Source of the DNA: Acidobacteriaceae bacterium
GTDB lineage: Bacteria; Acidobacteriota; Terriglobia; Terriglobales; Acidobacteriaceae
Direction: 5' to 3'
Assembly: GCA_003165855.1 (NCBI GenBank)
Contig: PMXH01000529.1
Coordinates: 1 to 12,838, forward strand
Length of the DNA: 12,838 nt
Below the pieces are notes generated by a model, which saw only the letters and a list, made by a program, of their open reading frames with translations, made no database searches and had not been told where the DNA came from. Within the stretch, counting starts at the first letter, position 1, and each line of letters starts with the position of its first letter. The translations under genes were made by a program, and so were the position numbers. Below, piece after piece: positions 6,017 through 11,507 of the stretch.

Positions 6017-9000
6017 ATGCCGCGTCCGTCGCTCCTGATTACTTGCATTGTTACTCGCATCCTGGCTCTCTCTCTATTCCTTACCACCGCTGCCTTCGCT
6101 CAGGATGCCGCCACCGGCGCCCTGCACGGCACCATCTTCGATCCCGCAGGCGCTCACATCGCCCAGGCCTCCATCGTCGCCGTCAACTCCGCCACCGGCG
6201 TCCGCTACTCCGCGACATCCGACGCCGAAGGCCGCTTCGTCCTCGATCTCCTGCCTCCCGGCGATTACTCCGCCCGCGCCGTCGCTCAAGGCATGTCACC
6301 GCAAGTCACCCCGCCGCTCCACGTCGACGTCGGCGCCGCCGCCGAACTCGAGTTTCACCTCACCATCGCCGGCCCTCAGGAAAGCATCACCGTCTCCAGC
6401 GGTCCTCAACTTGTCGACACCAAACCCAGCGCCGTCTCCACCCTCATCGACGAACGCGCCATCGGCGATCTACCCCTTAACGGCCGCCGCTTCTCCGATC
6501 TCATGCTGCTCTCGCCCGGCGTCACGCAAGACCCCCGCAGCCTAACCTCCGCCGCCAACGGCGATCTCTCTTTCGGCGGCCTCCGCGGATTCCAGAACAG
6601 TTTCCTCGTCGACGGCGGCGACTTCAACAACGCCTTCTTCGCCCAGGCTCGCGGCCTCTATCGCGCCCCCTACCAGTTCTCCAACGAAGTCGTGCAGGAA
6701 TTCCGCGTCTCCTCGAATTCTTACGGTGCCGAACTCGGACGCTCCGGCGGCGCCGTCGTCAACGTTGTCACTAAATCCGGCTCCAATCATTGGCACGGCA
6801 CCGGCCTCTATTACATTCGCGACAGCGGTTTCGGAGCCTCCGATCCCTTTATGACCTTCAAGCCCCACAGCCGCCAGCAGCAAGGCGGAGGCACCATCGG
6901 CGGTCCCCTCAAGAAAAACAAAATCTTCTTCTTCGCCGGTTTCGATCAGCACTACTTCCACGTTCCCGATGTCGTCGAGTTCCTCGACGGCTCCATGCAA
7001 GTGGTCCCTCAAGCCGGCACCGGACCTTACTCTCCGGGCGACTACGAAGCCAGCGACCAGGCCCTCGTCTTCGCTGCCGCCGCCCAACTTACCTCCCTCG
7101 CCGGAGCCTATCCCGCCGCCCAAATCGGCAACGCCTCCTACGCCAAACTCGATATCAATCTCTCCCCCCGCAATCAACTCGCGATCCGCTTCAATTCTTC
7201 CCGCTACTGGGGATCGAACAACGTCTTTCTCGATCCCGCCAGCCCAGTCACCTACGATTCCATCTCCGACAACGGCACCGAAGAGGTCTCCACCGAAACC
7301 GGCTCGGTCTCGCTCACCTCAAGCCTCACCACGCGTCTCATCAGCCACCTCCGCGCCCAGTTCTCCCGCGACCTCCGCCAGTCCTTCACCAACACCACCG
7401 ACACCCTCATCAAGGTCACCGACATCATCGACGGCATCGGCCGCTCCGACCTGCTTCCCCGCGCCACTCGCGAACACCGCGCCCAGCTCGCCGAAACCCT
7501 CAGTCTCGATACCAGTCGCCATTCCTTCAAGTTCGGCGGCGATTCCCTCTTCACCTGGCTCTACGACTACTTCCCCAGCCAGCAGAGCGGCGAATATGTC
7601 TTCGATCCCATCAAAGTGGACCCCTTCACTTTTGAACCCATGGAAGCCGGACTCCCGCTCACCCCGCTCCGCGCCTATGCCCACGCCGTCCCCCACTACT
7701 ATCTGCAGAGCTTCGGCGCCGATTCCTCCCGTCCCAACAGCAACGACTACGCCGCCTTCGCCCAGGACACCATCCGTGTCACCGACCATCTCGCCGTCAA
7801 TCTCGGCGTTCGCTGGGATCTCCAAACCTTCACCACCGCCGGACTACTCTCGAACCCGCTATTCCCGCCCTCCGGCAAAGTTCCCTTCAATCCTCACAAC
7901 TTTGGCCCGCGCGCCGGAGTCGCGTATTCCATCGGCAAGAGCCGCCCTCTCGTGATCCGTGCCGGCTATGGACTCTTCTACGTCCGCATTCCTCAGATTT
8001 ACAACTCCGCCATCGCCACCGAAAACGGCATCAGTGACGCTCAGCTCTTCCTCAACAACACCAACTACTACGACCATCAACTCTTTCCCGTGTATCCCAA
8101 CCCGCTGGTAAGCTGTCCCCTCACCACCACCGCTCCCTGCAACCTGCCCACCGGATTTACCGAAGGCGTCACCAACGACGTTTCCGCATTCGCCCCTAAC
8201 TTCGTCACCCCGCGCGTCCAACAAGCCAGTCTCACTCTCGAACGCGAAGTCGCCGACCACACCACCGTCGCCGTCTCCTATCTCTACGTCCACGGCGAGC
8301 ATCTCATCCGCGCCCTCGACGTCAATCTCCCGCAACCCGTCGCCCTCACCTATCCTCTGTTCGATTCCACCGGCTCCATCTTCCAGAACGGTTTCTACAC
8401 TGTCGATTCCTTTGCCACCTGGCAGTACACTTCATCGCTGACCTGCCCATTCCCGCCCTGCATCAACCCTCTTGGACGCCCCATCGCGCAACTCGGCTCC
8501 ATCGACGAATTCCAGAGCGCCGCCTCCAGCGTCTACAACGGTCTAACTCTCACCATCAACCGCCGCATGGCTCGCGGCACTTATCTCCGCCTCGCCTACA
8601 CCTACGCCCACGCCATCGACGATGGCCAGGACGCCCTCGTCGCCGGCTCGCCCGCCACCGTCCAAAACTCCTACGCTCCCAATGCCGAGCGCGGCCCCAG
8701 CGTCACCGACCAGCGCAACCGCTTCGTCGCCGCCTTCTCCGTCGAGCCTCGGCCATTTCACCGCGAGCACCAGCTCCTCGGCCACATCTTCAACGACTGG
8801 AAAATCTCCAGCCTCGTCACCGCCGGCAGCGGACGCCCCGTCAACGCCACCGTCAATGGCGATCCCAACCAGGACAGCAACTATGACAACGACCGTCTCC
8901 CCGGCTACAGCCGCAACGGTTTCACCGGACCCGACTACGCTTCCACCGATCTCCGCCTCGTCCGCAAAATCCACGTTGGCCACGGCTACCGCCTCGAGTT

Positions 9001-9217
9001 CACCGCCGACTCCTTCAACGTCTTCAATCGCGACAACCAGCGCGTTGAAATCACCTCCAGCGGCCTCACCGTCGAGGCCACTACCTTCGTGCAGTACTCC
9101 ACCTACGTCAACGGAGTCTTCTATCCCGCCTACTACCAGCAGCCCCAAAGCTTCCTGAAACCCGACGCCGCCTTCGCCCCCCGCCAAATCCAACTCGGCC
9201 TCAAATTTATCTTCTGA
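6017..9217 (+). CDS. TonB-dependent receptor, Oar-like, with carboxypeptidase-regulatory-like domain
   Basis: This 1066-residue outer-membrane protein begins with a signal peptide cut after AFA at residue 28. Residues about 31-118 form a carboxypeptidase-regulatory-like (CarboxypepD_reg) beta-sandwich: GALHGTIFDPAGAHIAQA, then DAEGRFVLDLLPPGDYSA. The plug domain spans about 125-250, with DLPLNGRRF from residue 151 and GRSGGAVVNVVTKSGSNHWHG from 241, which leads into the barrel. The rest is a long TonB-type beta-barrel with many short Tyr/Phe-rich strands (KNKIFFFAGFDQHYF; NYYDHQ; RLAYTYAHAIDDGQ). It ends in Phe, as expected for BAM-assembled barrels. Such receptors import large substrates using TonB energy; acidobacteria carry many, and the substrate cannot be told here. 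The ATG at 6017 precedes the signal peptide, but no good ribosome-binding site is visible. Codons end overwhelmingly in C. No adjacent TonB or transporter gene is present. Confidence 0.93.
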   Translation: MPRPSLLITCIVTRILALSLFLTTAAFAQDAATGALHGTIFDPAGAHIAQASIVAVNSATGVRYSATSDAEGRFVLDLLPPGDYSARAVAQGMSPQVTPPLHVDVGAAAELEFHLTIAGPQESITVSSGPQLVDTKPSAVSTLIDERAIGDLPLNGRRFSDLMLLSPGVTQDPRSLTSAANGDLSFGGLRGFQNSFLVDGGDFNNAFFAQARGLYRAPYQFSNEVVQEFRVSSNSYGAELGRSGGAVVNVVTKSGSNHWHGTGLYYIRDSGFGASDPFMTFKPHSRQQQGGGTIGGPLKKNKIFFFAGFDQHYFHVPDVVEFLDGSMQVVPQAGTGPYSPGDYEASDQALVFAAAAQLTSLAGAYPAAQIGNASYAKLDINLSPRNQLAIRFNSSRYWGSNNVFLDPASPVTYDSISDNGTEEVSTETGSVSLTSSLTTRLISHLRAQFSRDLRQSFTNTTDTLIKVTDIIDGIGRSDLLPRATREHRAQLAETLSLDTSRHSFKFGGDSLFTWLYDYFPSQQSGEYVFDPIKVDPFTFEPMEAGLPLTPLRAYAHAVPHYYLQSFGADSSRPNSNDYAAFAQDTIRVTDHLAVNLGVRWDLQTFTTAGLLSNPLFPPSGKVPFNPHNFGPRAGVAYSIGKSRPLVIRAGYGLFYVRIPQIYNSAIATENGISDAQLFLNNTNYYDHQLFPVYPNPLVSCPLTTTAPCNLPTGFTEGVTNDVSAFAPNFVTPRVQQASLTLEREVADHTTVAVSYLYVHGEHLIRALDVNLPQPVALTYPLFDSTGSIFQNGFYTVDSFATWQYTSSLTCPFPPCINPLGRPIAQLGSIDEFQSAASSVYNGLTLTINRRMARGTYLRLAYTYAHAIDDGQDALVAGSPATVQNSYAPNAERGPSVTDQRNRFVAAFSVEPRPFHREHQLLGHIFNDWKISSLVTAGSGRPVNATVNGDPNQDSNYDNDRLPGYSRNGFTGPDYASTDLRLVRKIHVGHGYRLEFTADSFNVFNRDNQRVEITSSGLTVEATTFVQYSTYVNGVFYPAYYQQPQSFLKPDAAFAPRQIQLGLKFIF

Positions 9218-9238
9218 AAAGCTCGTGTGGAAGGCCCG

Positions 9239-9263
9239 TGTGGAGCGGACACGCTTGTCCGCT
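9239..9263. repeat. TGTRG-hairpin element after the TonB receptor gene
   Basis: The leader TGTGG (9239-9243) is followed at once by an eight-base perfect stem, AGCGGACA (9244-9251) with TGTCCGCT (9256-9263), around CGCT. It starts 22 bases after the receptor stop. No T tract follows directly. Confidence 0.65.
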
Positions 9264-9266
9264 GCC

Positions 9267-9429
9267 TTTGCTCTTGATTTTGTTCTTGATTTTGATCCTG
9301 ATCTTCACGGAAAGGGGTGCCCCATGTTTCGCGCTCTTTGCGAAACGTGGGAACCACTGCTCCGTCCCTCTGAGGATTGAAACCACCCGAAACTTCCGGA
9401 GGAGTAGCCGCCCCTAGCCTGCCCTGAGC
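9267..9429. repeat. 163-base tandem repeat, copy 1
   Basis: This unit is repeated directly and without a gap by 9430-9591, with only a few differences over its first 137 bases and more divergence in the last 20. It begins with an imperfect TTGATTTTGTTCTTGATTTTGATC run. It then carries a long hairpin at 9316-9355, whose core GTTTCGC (9326-9332) pairs with GCGAAAC (9340-9346). It ends GCCCTGAGC. Confidence 0.85.
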
Positions 9430-9591
9430 TTTGATCTTGATTTTGTTCTTGATTTTGATCCTGATCTTCACGGAAAAGGGTGCCCCATGTTTCGCGCTCT
9501 TTGCGAAACGTGGGAACCACTGCTCCGTCCCTCTAAGGATTGAAACCACCCGAAACTTCCGGAGGGATAGCCCCCCAACGCTGCCCTGAGC
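9430..9591. repeat. 163-base tandem repeat, copy 2 (162 bases)
   Basis: This is the direct neighbour of copy 1. Differences include C to A at 9434, G to A in the AAAGGGG run, G to A in CTCTGAGG, and a short indel near the end (AGTAGCC versus GATAGCC). The long hairpin recurs at 9479-9518. After GCCCTGAGC the sequence runs on as CGAAGTCGAAG. Confidence 0.85.
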
Positions 9592-9707
9592 CGAAGTCGA
9601 AGTTAGTCAGGCGGCCGCGCCAGCCAAGCAAATCCTTATGGTCATAGCCTGCATGCTCCCGAGTTCCCATTCCGGCCCCCAACGCGCAAAGAAACTTCCT
9701 CCCCCAC

Positions 9708-9736
9708 TTGACTTCGAGTCCAATCCTTGTAATAAC
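9708..9736 (+). promoter_or_regulatory. Probable rpsU promoter
   Basis: TTGACT (9708-9713, five of six to consensus) is followed after 17 bases by AATAAC (9731-9736, four of six to TATAAT). An alternative -10, TAATAA at 9730, has a 16-base spacer. The start would be near 9743, leaving a leader of about 50 bases before TTG 9796. Confidence 0.5.
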
Positions 9737-9739
9737 TAT

Positions 9740-9773
9740 CCGGTCCTAGTAACGTAGTAGCCGGTCCTACCGG
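9740..9773 (+). repeat. Direct repeat and hairpin in the rpsU leader
   Basis: CCGGTCCTA occurs at 9740-9748 and 9761-9769, 21 bases apart. The second copy lies within CCGGT-CCT-ACCGG (9761-9773), which can fold into a small hairpin. It lies 23 bases before the start codon, where it could affect translation; that is inference. Confidence 0.5.
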
Positions 9774-9795
9774 ACGGGTTTGGGGGTGTGTCAGT

Positions 9796-9993
9796 TTGGC
9801 GGAAATTCGATTGCAAGAGGGCGAGTCCCTCGAGAACGCGCTTCGCCGTTTCAAACGCAAGGTGCAGCAGGAAGACATTATCAAGGAGGTCAAGCGCCAC
9901 TCCTTTTATCTGAAACCCGGCGAGAAAAAGCGTGTAAAGGCCGCGCTGGCTCGTAAGCGCGCCCGTAAGAAAGTTCGCAAGGAGCAAGATTGA
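9796..9993 (+). CDS. rpsU: 30S ribosomal protein S21
   Basis: This 65-residue, very basic protein matches bS21: GESLENALRRFKRKVQQ at residues 9-25 is the family core, and the Lys/Arg-rich tail (KRARKKVRKEQD) is typical. bS21 binds the 30S platform near the 3' end of 16S rRNA and helps initiation on mRNAs. The start is TTG; the expected MAEIRLQEGES N-terminus begins there and no upstream in-frame start is close. There is only a weak G-rich stretch before it (GGGGGTGTG), so translation may depend on the leader. It stands alone, with a likely promoter at 9708 and a hairpin after the stop. Confidence 0.93.
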   Translation: MAEIRLQEGESLENALRRFKRKVQQEDIIKEVKRHSFYLKPGEKKRVKAALARKRARKKVRKEQD

Positions 9994-10001
9994 AGCAGTA
10001 A

Positions 10002-10029
10002 AGGGTCGTCCCCTTCCCGGGGCGGCCCT
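10002..10029 (+). terminator. Hairpin after rpsU, possible terminator
   Basis: AGGGTCG pairs with CGGCCCT (one G-T pair), then after a bulged T, CCCC pairs with GGGG around a short loop. The hairpin starts nine bases after the rpsU stop. The following bases (GCTCTGTTGG) have no clear T tract, so it may be a weak terminator or a 3'-end stabiliser. Confidence 0.45.
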
Positions 10030-10204
10030 GCTCTGTTGGCCCCCACCCACAGAGCTGCATTAGGGATCGTTCAACACTCATCATTCATTCGGCATTTAAG
10101 CAAGATCGTCTGTATCCACGCCCCGTTCCAGGTGCGTGGCGGGCCGAGTCCAGGGGCAGTACGAGGGGGATGTACGAATCCTGTGTTTGCTCTGCGCCAC
10201 CGCC

Positions 10205-10243
10205 TTCCCTGCGTGTGGTGAGCGCACCACGGGCACAAGGGAA
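10205..10243. repeat. Long imperfect inverted repeat
   Basis: Inner stem GTGGTG (10215-10220) with CACCAC (10225-10230) around AGCG; outer arms TTCCCT (10205-10210) and AGGGAA (10238-10243). It resembles other nested intergenic hairpins in this window but has a distinct sequence. Confidence 0.5.
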
Positions 10244-10260
10244 CAGCGGTGCAGTTTGTC

Positions 10261-10295
10261 ATCCTGAGCCAGCGCGTTTTTGCGCGGTAAAGGAT
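10261..10295. repeat. Nested-hairpin intergenic element, CATCC...GGAT type
   Basis: Outer arms ATCCT (10261-10265) and AGGAT (10291-10295) enclose an inner GCGC (10272-10275) with GCGC (10282-10285). It shares its plan with the element at 1042-1078, and the flanking GTCATCCTGAGC is the usual left end of this repeat type. Confidence 0.6.
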
Positions 10296-10369
10296 CGTGG
10301 CAAGCCGCGCGAAGCGATCGAAGAATCGCGCGTTTGGCTTGCCGCCTATCAAACTGACCCGCGACCCAC

Positions 10370-10376
10370 AAGGGAG
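10370..10376 (+). promoter_or_regulatory. Ribosome-binding site of the zinc-ribbon gene
   Basis: AAGGGAG lies nine bases before ATG 10386. It separates the conserved protein from the open but repeat-derived upstream frame. Confidence 0.65.
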
Positions 10377-10385
10377 CCACCCTCA

Positions 10386-10703
10386 ATGGAATTTCAGGAT
10401 AAGGTACTGACCTGCATCGACTGCAGCGCCGACTTCATTTTTACCGCCGGGGAACAACTGTTTTTCTACGACAAACAGTTCAAGAACCAGCCCAAGCGCT
10501 GCAAAGCCTGCAAGTCCAAGCGCGTCGCCGTTCTTACTGCCCCGCAAGCCCTGGGCAACGCCCACCACTTCTCTCGTGTCGAAACTCGGGCGACCTGCTC
10601 CCAGTGTGGCAAGGAGACCACTGTCCCCTTCCGCCCCACGCAAAATCGCCCCGTCTTCTGCCGTGAATGCTTCACCCAGAAGAAGTCTGCCGCCACCGCC
10701 TGA
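10386..10703 (+). CDS. Small protein with two zinc-ribbon modules
   Basis: This encodes 105 residues. The first module (about 6-46) has C10-x2-C13 and C39-x2-C42 and matches the probable zinc-ribbon family PF13451 (DKVLTCIDCSADFIFTAGEQ; PKRCKACKSKR). The second (about 68-96) has C71-x2-C74 and C92-x2-C95 with 17 residues between pairs, the CxxC-x17-CxxC type (VPFRPTQNRPVFCREC). All eight cysteines are present, so two zinc ions are likely. There is no signal or membrane segment, so it should be cytoplasmic. The role is unknown; nucleic-acid or protein binding is plausible. I chose ATG 10386, although the frame extends to 10170, because conservation and a ribosome-binding site begin here and the extension encodes repeats. 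It converges on the ECF sigma gene, with a TGTRG hairpin between them. Confidence 0.88.
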   Translation: MEFQDKVLTCIDCSADFIFTAGEQLFFYDKQFKNQPKRCKACKSKRVAVLTAPQALGNAHHFSRVETRATCSQCGKETTVPFRPTQNRPVFCRECFTQKKSAATA

Positions 10704-10772
10704 CCACTTTGCAGGCCCATGGGTTGTCGAAGCTACAGTATCTTCAGCAACGCCGGCGGCGAACAAACCTCA

Positions 10773-10818
10773 ATGTGGGGACAGCCGCCCTCGGCTGTCC
10801 GCCGAGCGCAGCTCCGCT
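10773..10818. repeat. 46-base two-hairpin repeat, copy A
   Basis: This is identical to copy B (11460-11505) at 44 of 46 positions, in the same orientation. TGTGG (10774-10778) leads a nine-base perfect stem, GGACAGCCG (10779-10787) with CGGCTGTCC (10792-10800), loop CCCT. A second, weaker hairpin lies in GAGC-GCA-GCTC. It lies between two convergent genes, six bases beyond the ECF sigma stop, and could act as a two-way terminator or mRNA-end stabiliser. Confidence 0.8.
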
Positions 10819-10824
10819 ACTCAC

Positions 10825-11373
10825 TCATGTTTGAAACGCCTTCCGCAACACAATCAATCCCGCGCGAATCCGTGTCTTCACCGTGCCCAGCGGTTCTCCC
10901 GTCTTGTCCGCGATCTCGGAATGGCTCATGCCTTCCCAATAAGCCATTTCCAGGGCGCTGCGCTGAACCGGAGTCATAGTTCCCATCACTCCGCGCACTT
11001 TTTCGGCAACCCGCGCTCGCTCTGCCTCTCCGGCCAAGTCAGGAGCTACGGATAACACTACATCCTCAATATCTGTCTCGGGACGACGTTTTCTGAGGGA
11101 GTCAATGGCTCGGTTGCGCGTGATGACGGCCAGCCAGCTTCCTAAACTGCCGCGCGACGCATCGAACAAGCTGGGATTGCGCCACAATTGTAAGAAGATT
11201 TCCTGCAGCACGTCTTCCGCCGCTCCCGTGTCTCCGAGCACCCGTAAGGCTACTGCATGCACTACCGAAGAGTAGCGGTCGTAGAGCTCCGCCATCGCCC
11301 CCTGGTCGCCGGCCTTCAGGCCGGCAACCATGGCCAGATCCGCCGAAATGCCTTGCCGTTGCAGACTCGACAA
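10825..11373 (-). CDS. ECF-type RNA polymerase sigma factor
   Basis: This encodes 182 residues. Sigma region 2 spans about 27-94, with AEDVLQEIFLQLW at 52-64 (core-binding and -10 recognition) and SWLAVITRNRAIDSLRKRR at 79-97. Region 4 spans about 125-178, with a helix-turn-helix (MSHSEIADKTGEPLGTVKTRIR at 149-170, written here as the helix pair around LGTVKTRIR). There is no C-terminal extension. The start is TTG 11373; an in-frame TAG at 11379-11377 rules out anything longer, and ATG 11331 is a shorter alternative that would still keep region 2. Upstream GGAAGAG is a weak ribosome-binding site. ECF factors are usually held by an anti-sigma protein encoded next door; here the downstream neighbour is a convergent zinc-ribbon gene. 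The nearest same-strand gene is the membrane SEL1 protein upstream. Confidence 0.93.
   Translation of the reverse strand: MSSLQRQGISADLAMVAGLKAGDQGAMAELYDRYSSVVHAVALRVLGDTGAAEDVLQEIFLQLWRNPSLFDASRGSLGSWLAVITRNRAIDSLRKRRPETDIEDVVLSVAPDLAGEAERARVAEKVRGVMGTMTPVQRSALEMAYWEGMSHSEIADKTGEPLGTVKTRIRAGLIVLRKAFQT
11308..11325. repeat. TTCA-loop hairpin inside the sigma gene
   Basis: GCCGGCC (11308-11314) and GGCCGGC (11319-11325) form a seven-base perfect stem around TTCA, the same core as 5749 and 5790. It encodes A-G-L-K-A-G early in the sigma factor, so protein constraint may explain it. Confidence 0.45.
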
Positions 11374-11459
11374 ACCCTAGTCTCTTCCTTAGTAGATATA
11401 CGAAAAATCCCGCCTTGTCGGATTGCACTTTAGCTTTAGCTCAACTCATTCGTGACTCT

Positions 11460-11505
11460 ATGTGGGGACAGCCGCCCTCGGCTGTCTGCGGAGCGCAGCT
11501 CCGCT
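11460..11505. repeat. 46-base two-hairpin repeat, copy B
   Basis: This is 44 of 46 identical to copy A. The first stem, GGACAGCCG (11466-11474) with CGGCTGTCT (11479-11487), keeps a G-T pair at its base. The second, GCGGAGC (11488-11494) with GCTCCGC (11498-11504) around GCA, is perfect here. It begins two bases past the stop of the minus-strand SEL1 gene and lies between it and the ECF sigma gene. Confidence 0.8.
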
Positions 11506-11507
11506 CA

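Larger units (their letters stand above)
9218..9795. other. 578-base spacer: hairpin, tandem repeat and rpsU leader
   Basis: In order, this spacer holds a TGTRG hairpin (9239-9263), two 163-base tandem copies (9267-9591), and a CCTGAGC...GAAGTCGAAG motif closing copy 2. About 100 bases without recognised structure follow. It ends with the probable rpsU promoter (9708-9736) and a leader with a nine-base direct repeat. I see no protein gene or tRNA. Confidence 0.65.
9994..10385. other. 392-base repeat-rich spacer between rpsU and the zinc-ribbon gene
   Basis: This contains the hairpin after rpsU (10002-10029), a long inverted repeat (10205-10243), a CATCC...GGAT element (10261-10295) and the ribosome-binding site at 10370. 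A frame runs open through the second half into the zinc-ribbon gene, but its translation is built from repeat sequence (HPEPARFCAVKD) and I do not count it as coding. Confidence 0.6.

Noticed and set aside
5659..6480. 273-residue plus-strand frame running from the spacer into the receptor gene
   Set aside because: It is an Arg/His-rich out-of-frame shadow of the C-ending codons of the receptor, crosses repeat hairpins, and has no ribosome-binding site.
6542..9193. Several 150-210 residue minus-strand frames opposite the TonB receptor
   Set aside because: All are Gly/Val/Glu/Asp-rich shadows typical of antisense to C-ending codons.
9372..9546. GGATTGAAAC ends, seen twice, resembling the 3' end of CRISPR repeats
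   Set aside because: The motif recurs only because the whole 163-base unit is duplicated; there are no regular 30-40 base spacers and no cas genes.
9133..9549. Minus-strand open frame over the tandem repeat, Lys/Ile/Gln-rich
   Set aside because: Its translation is simple-sequence (KIRIKIKNKIKIK) produced by the T-rich repeat; it overlaps the receptor gene and has no family features.
9592..9707. Possible tRNA or small RNA before rpsU
   Set aside because: GAGTTCCCATTCC loosely resembles a T-arm, but no acceptor stem, D-arm or anticodon arm can be drawn.
10170..10385. 72-residue N-terminal extension of the zinc-ribbon protein
   Set aside because: It is translated from intergenic repeats; the ribosome-binding site and family conservation start at 10386.
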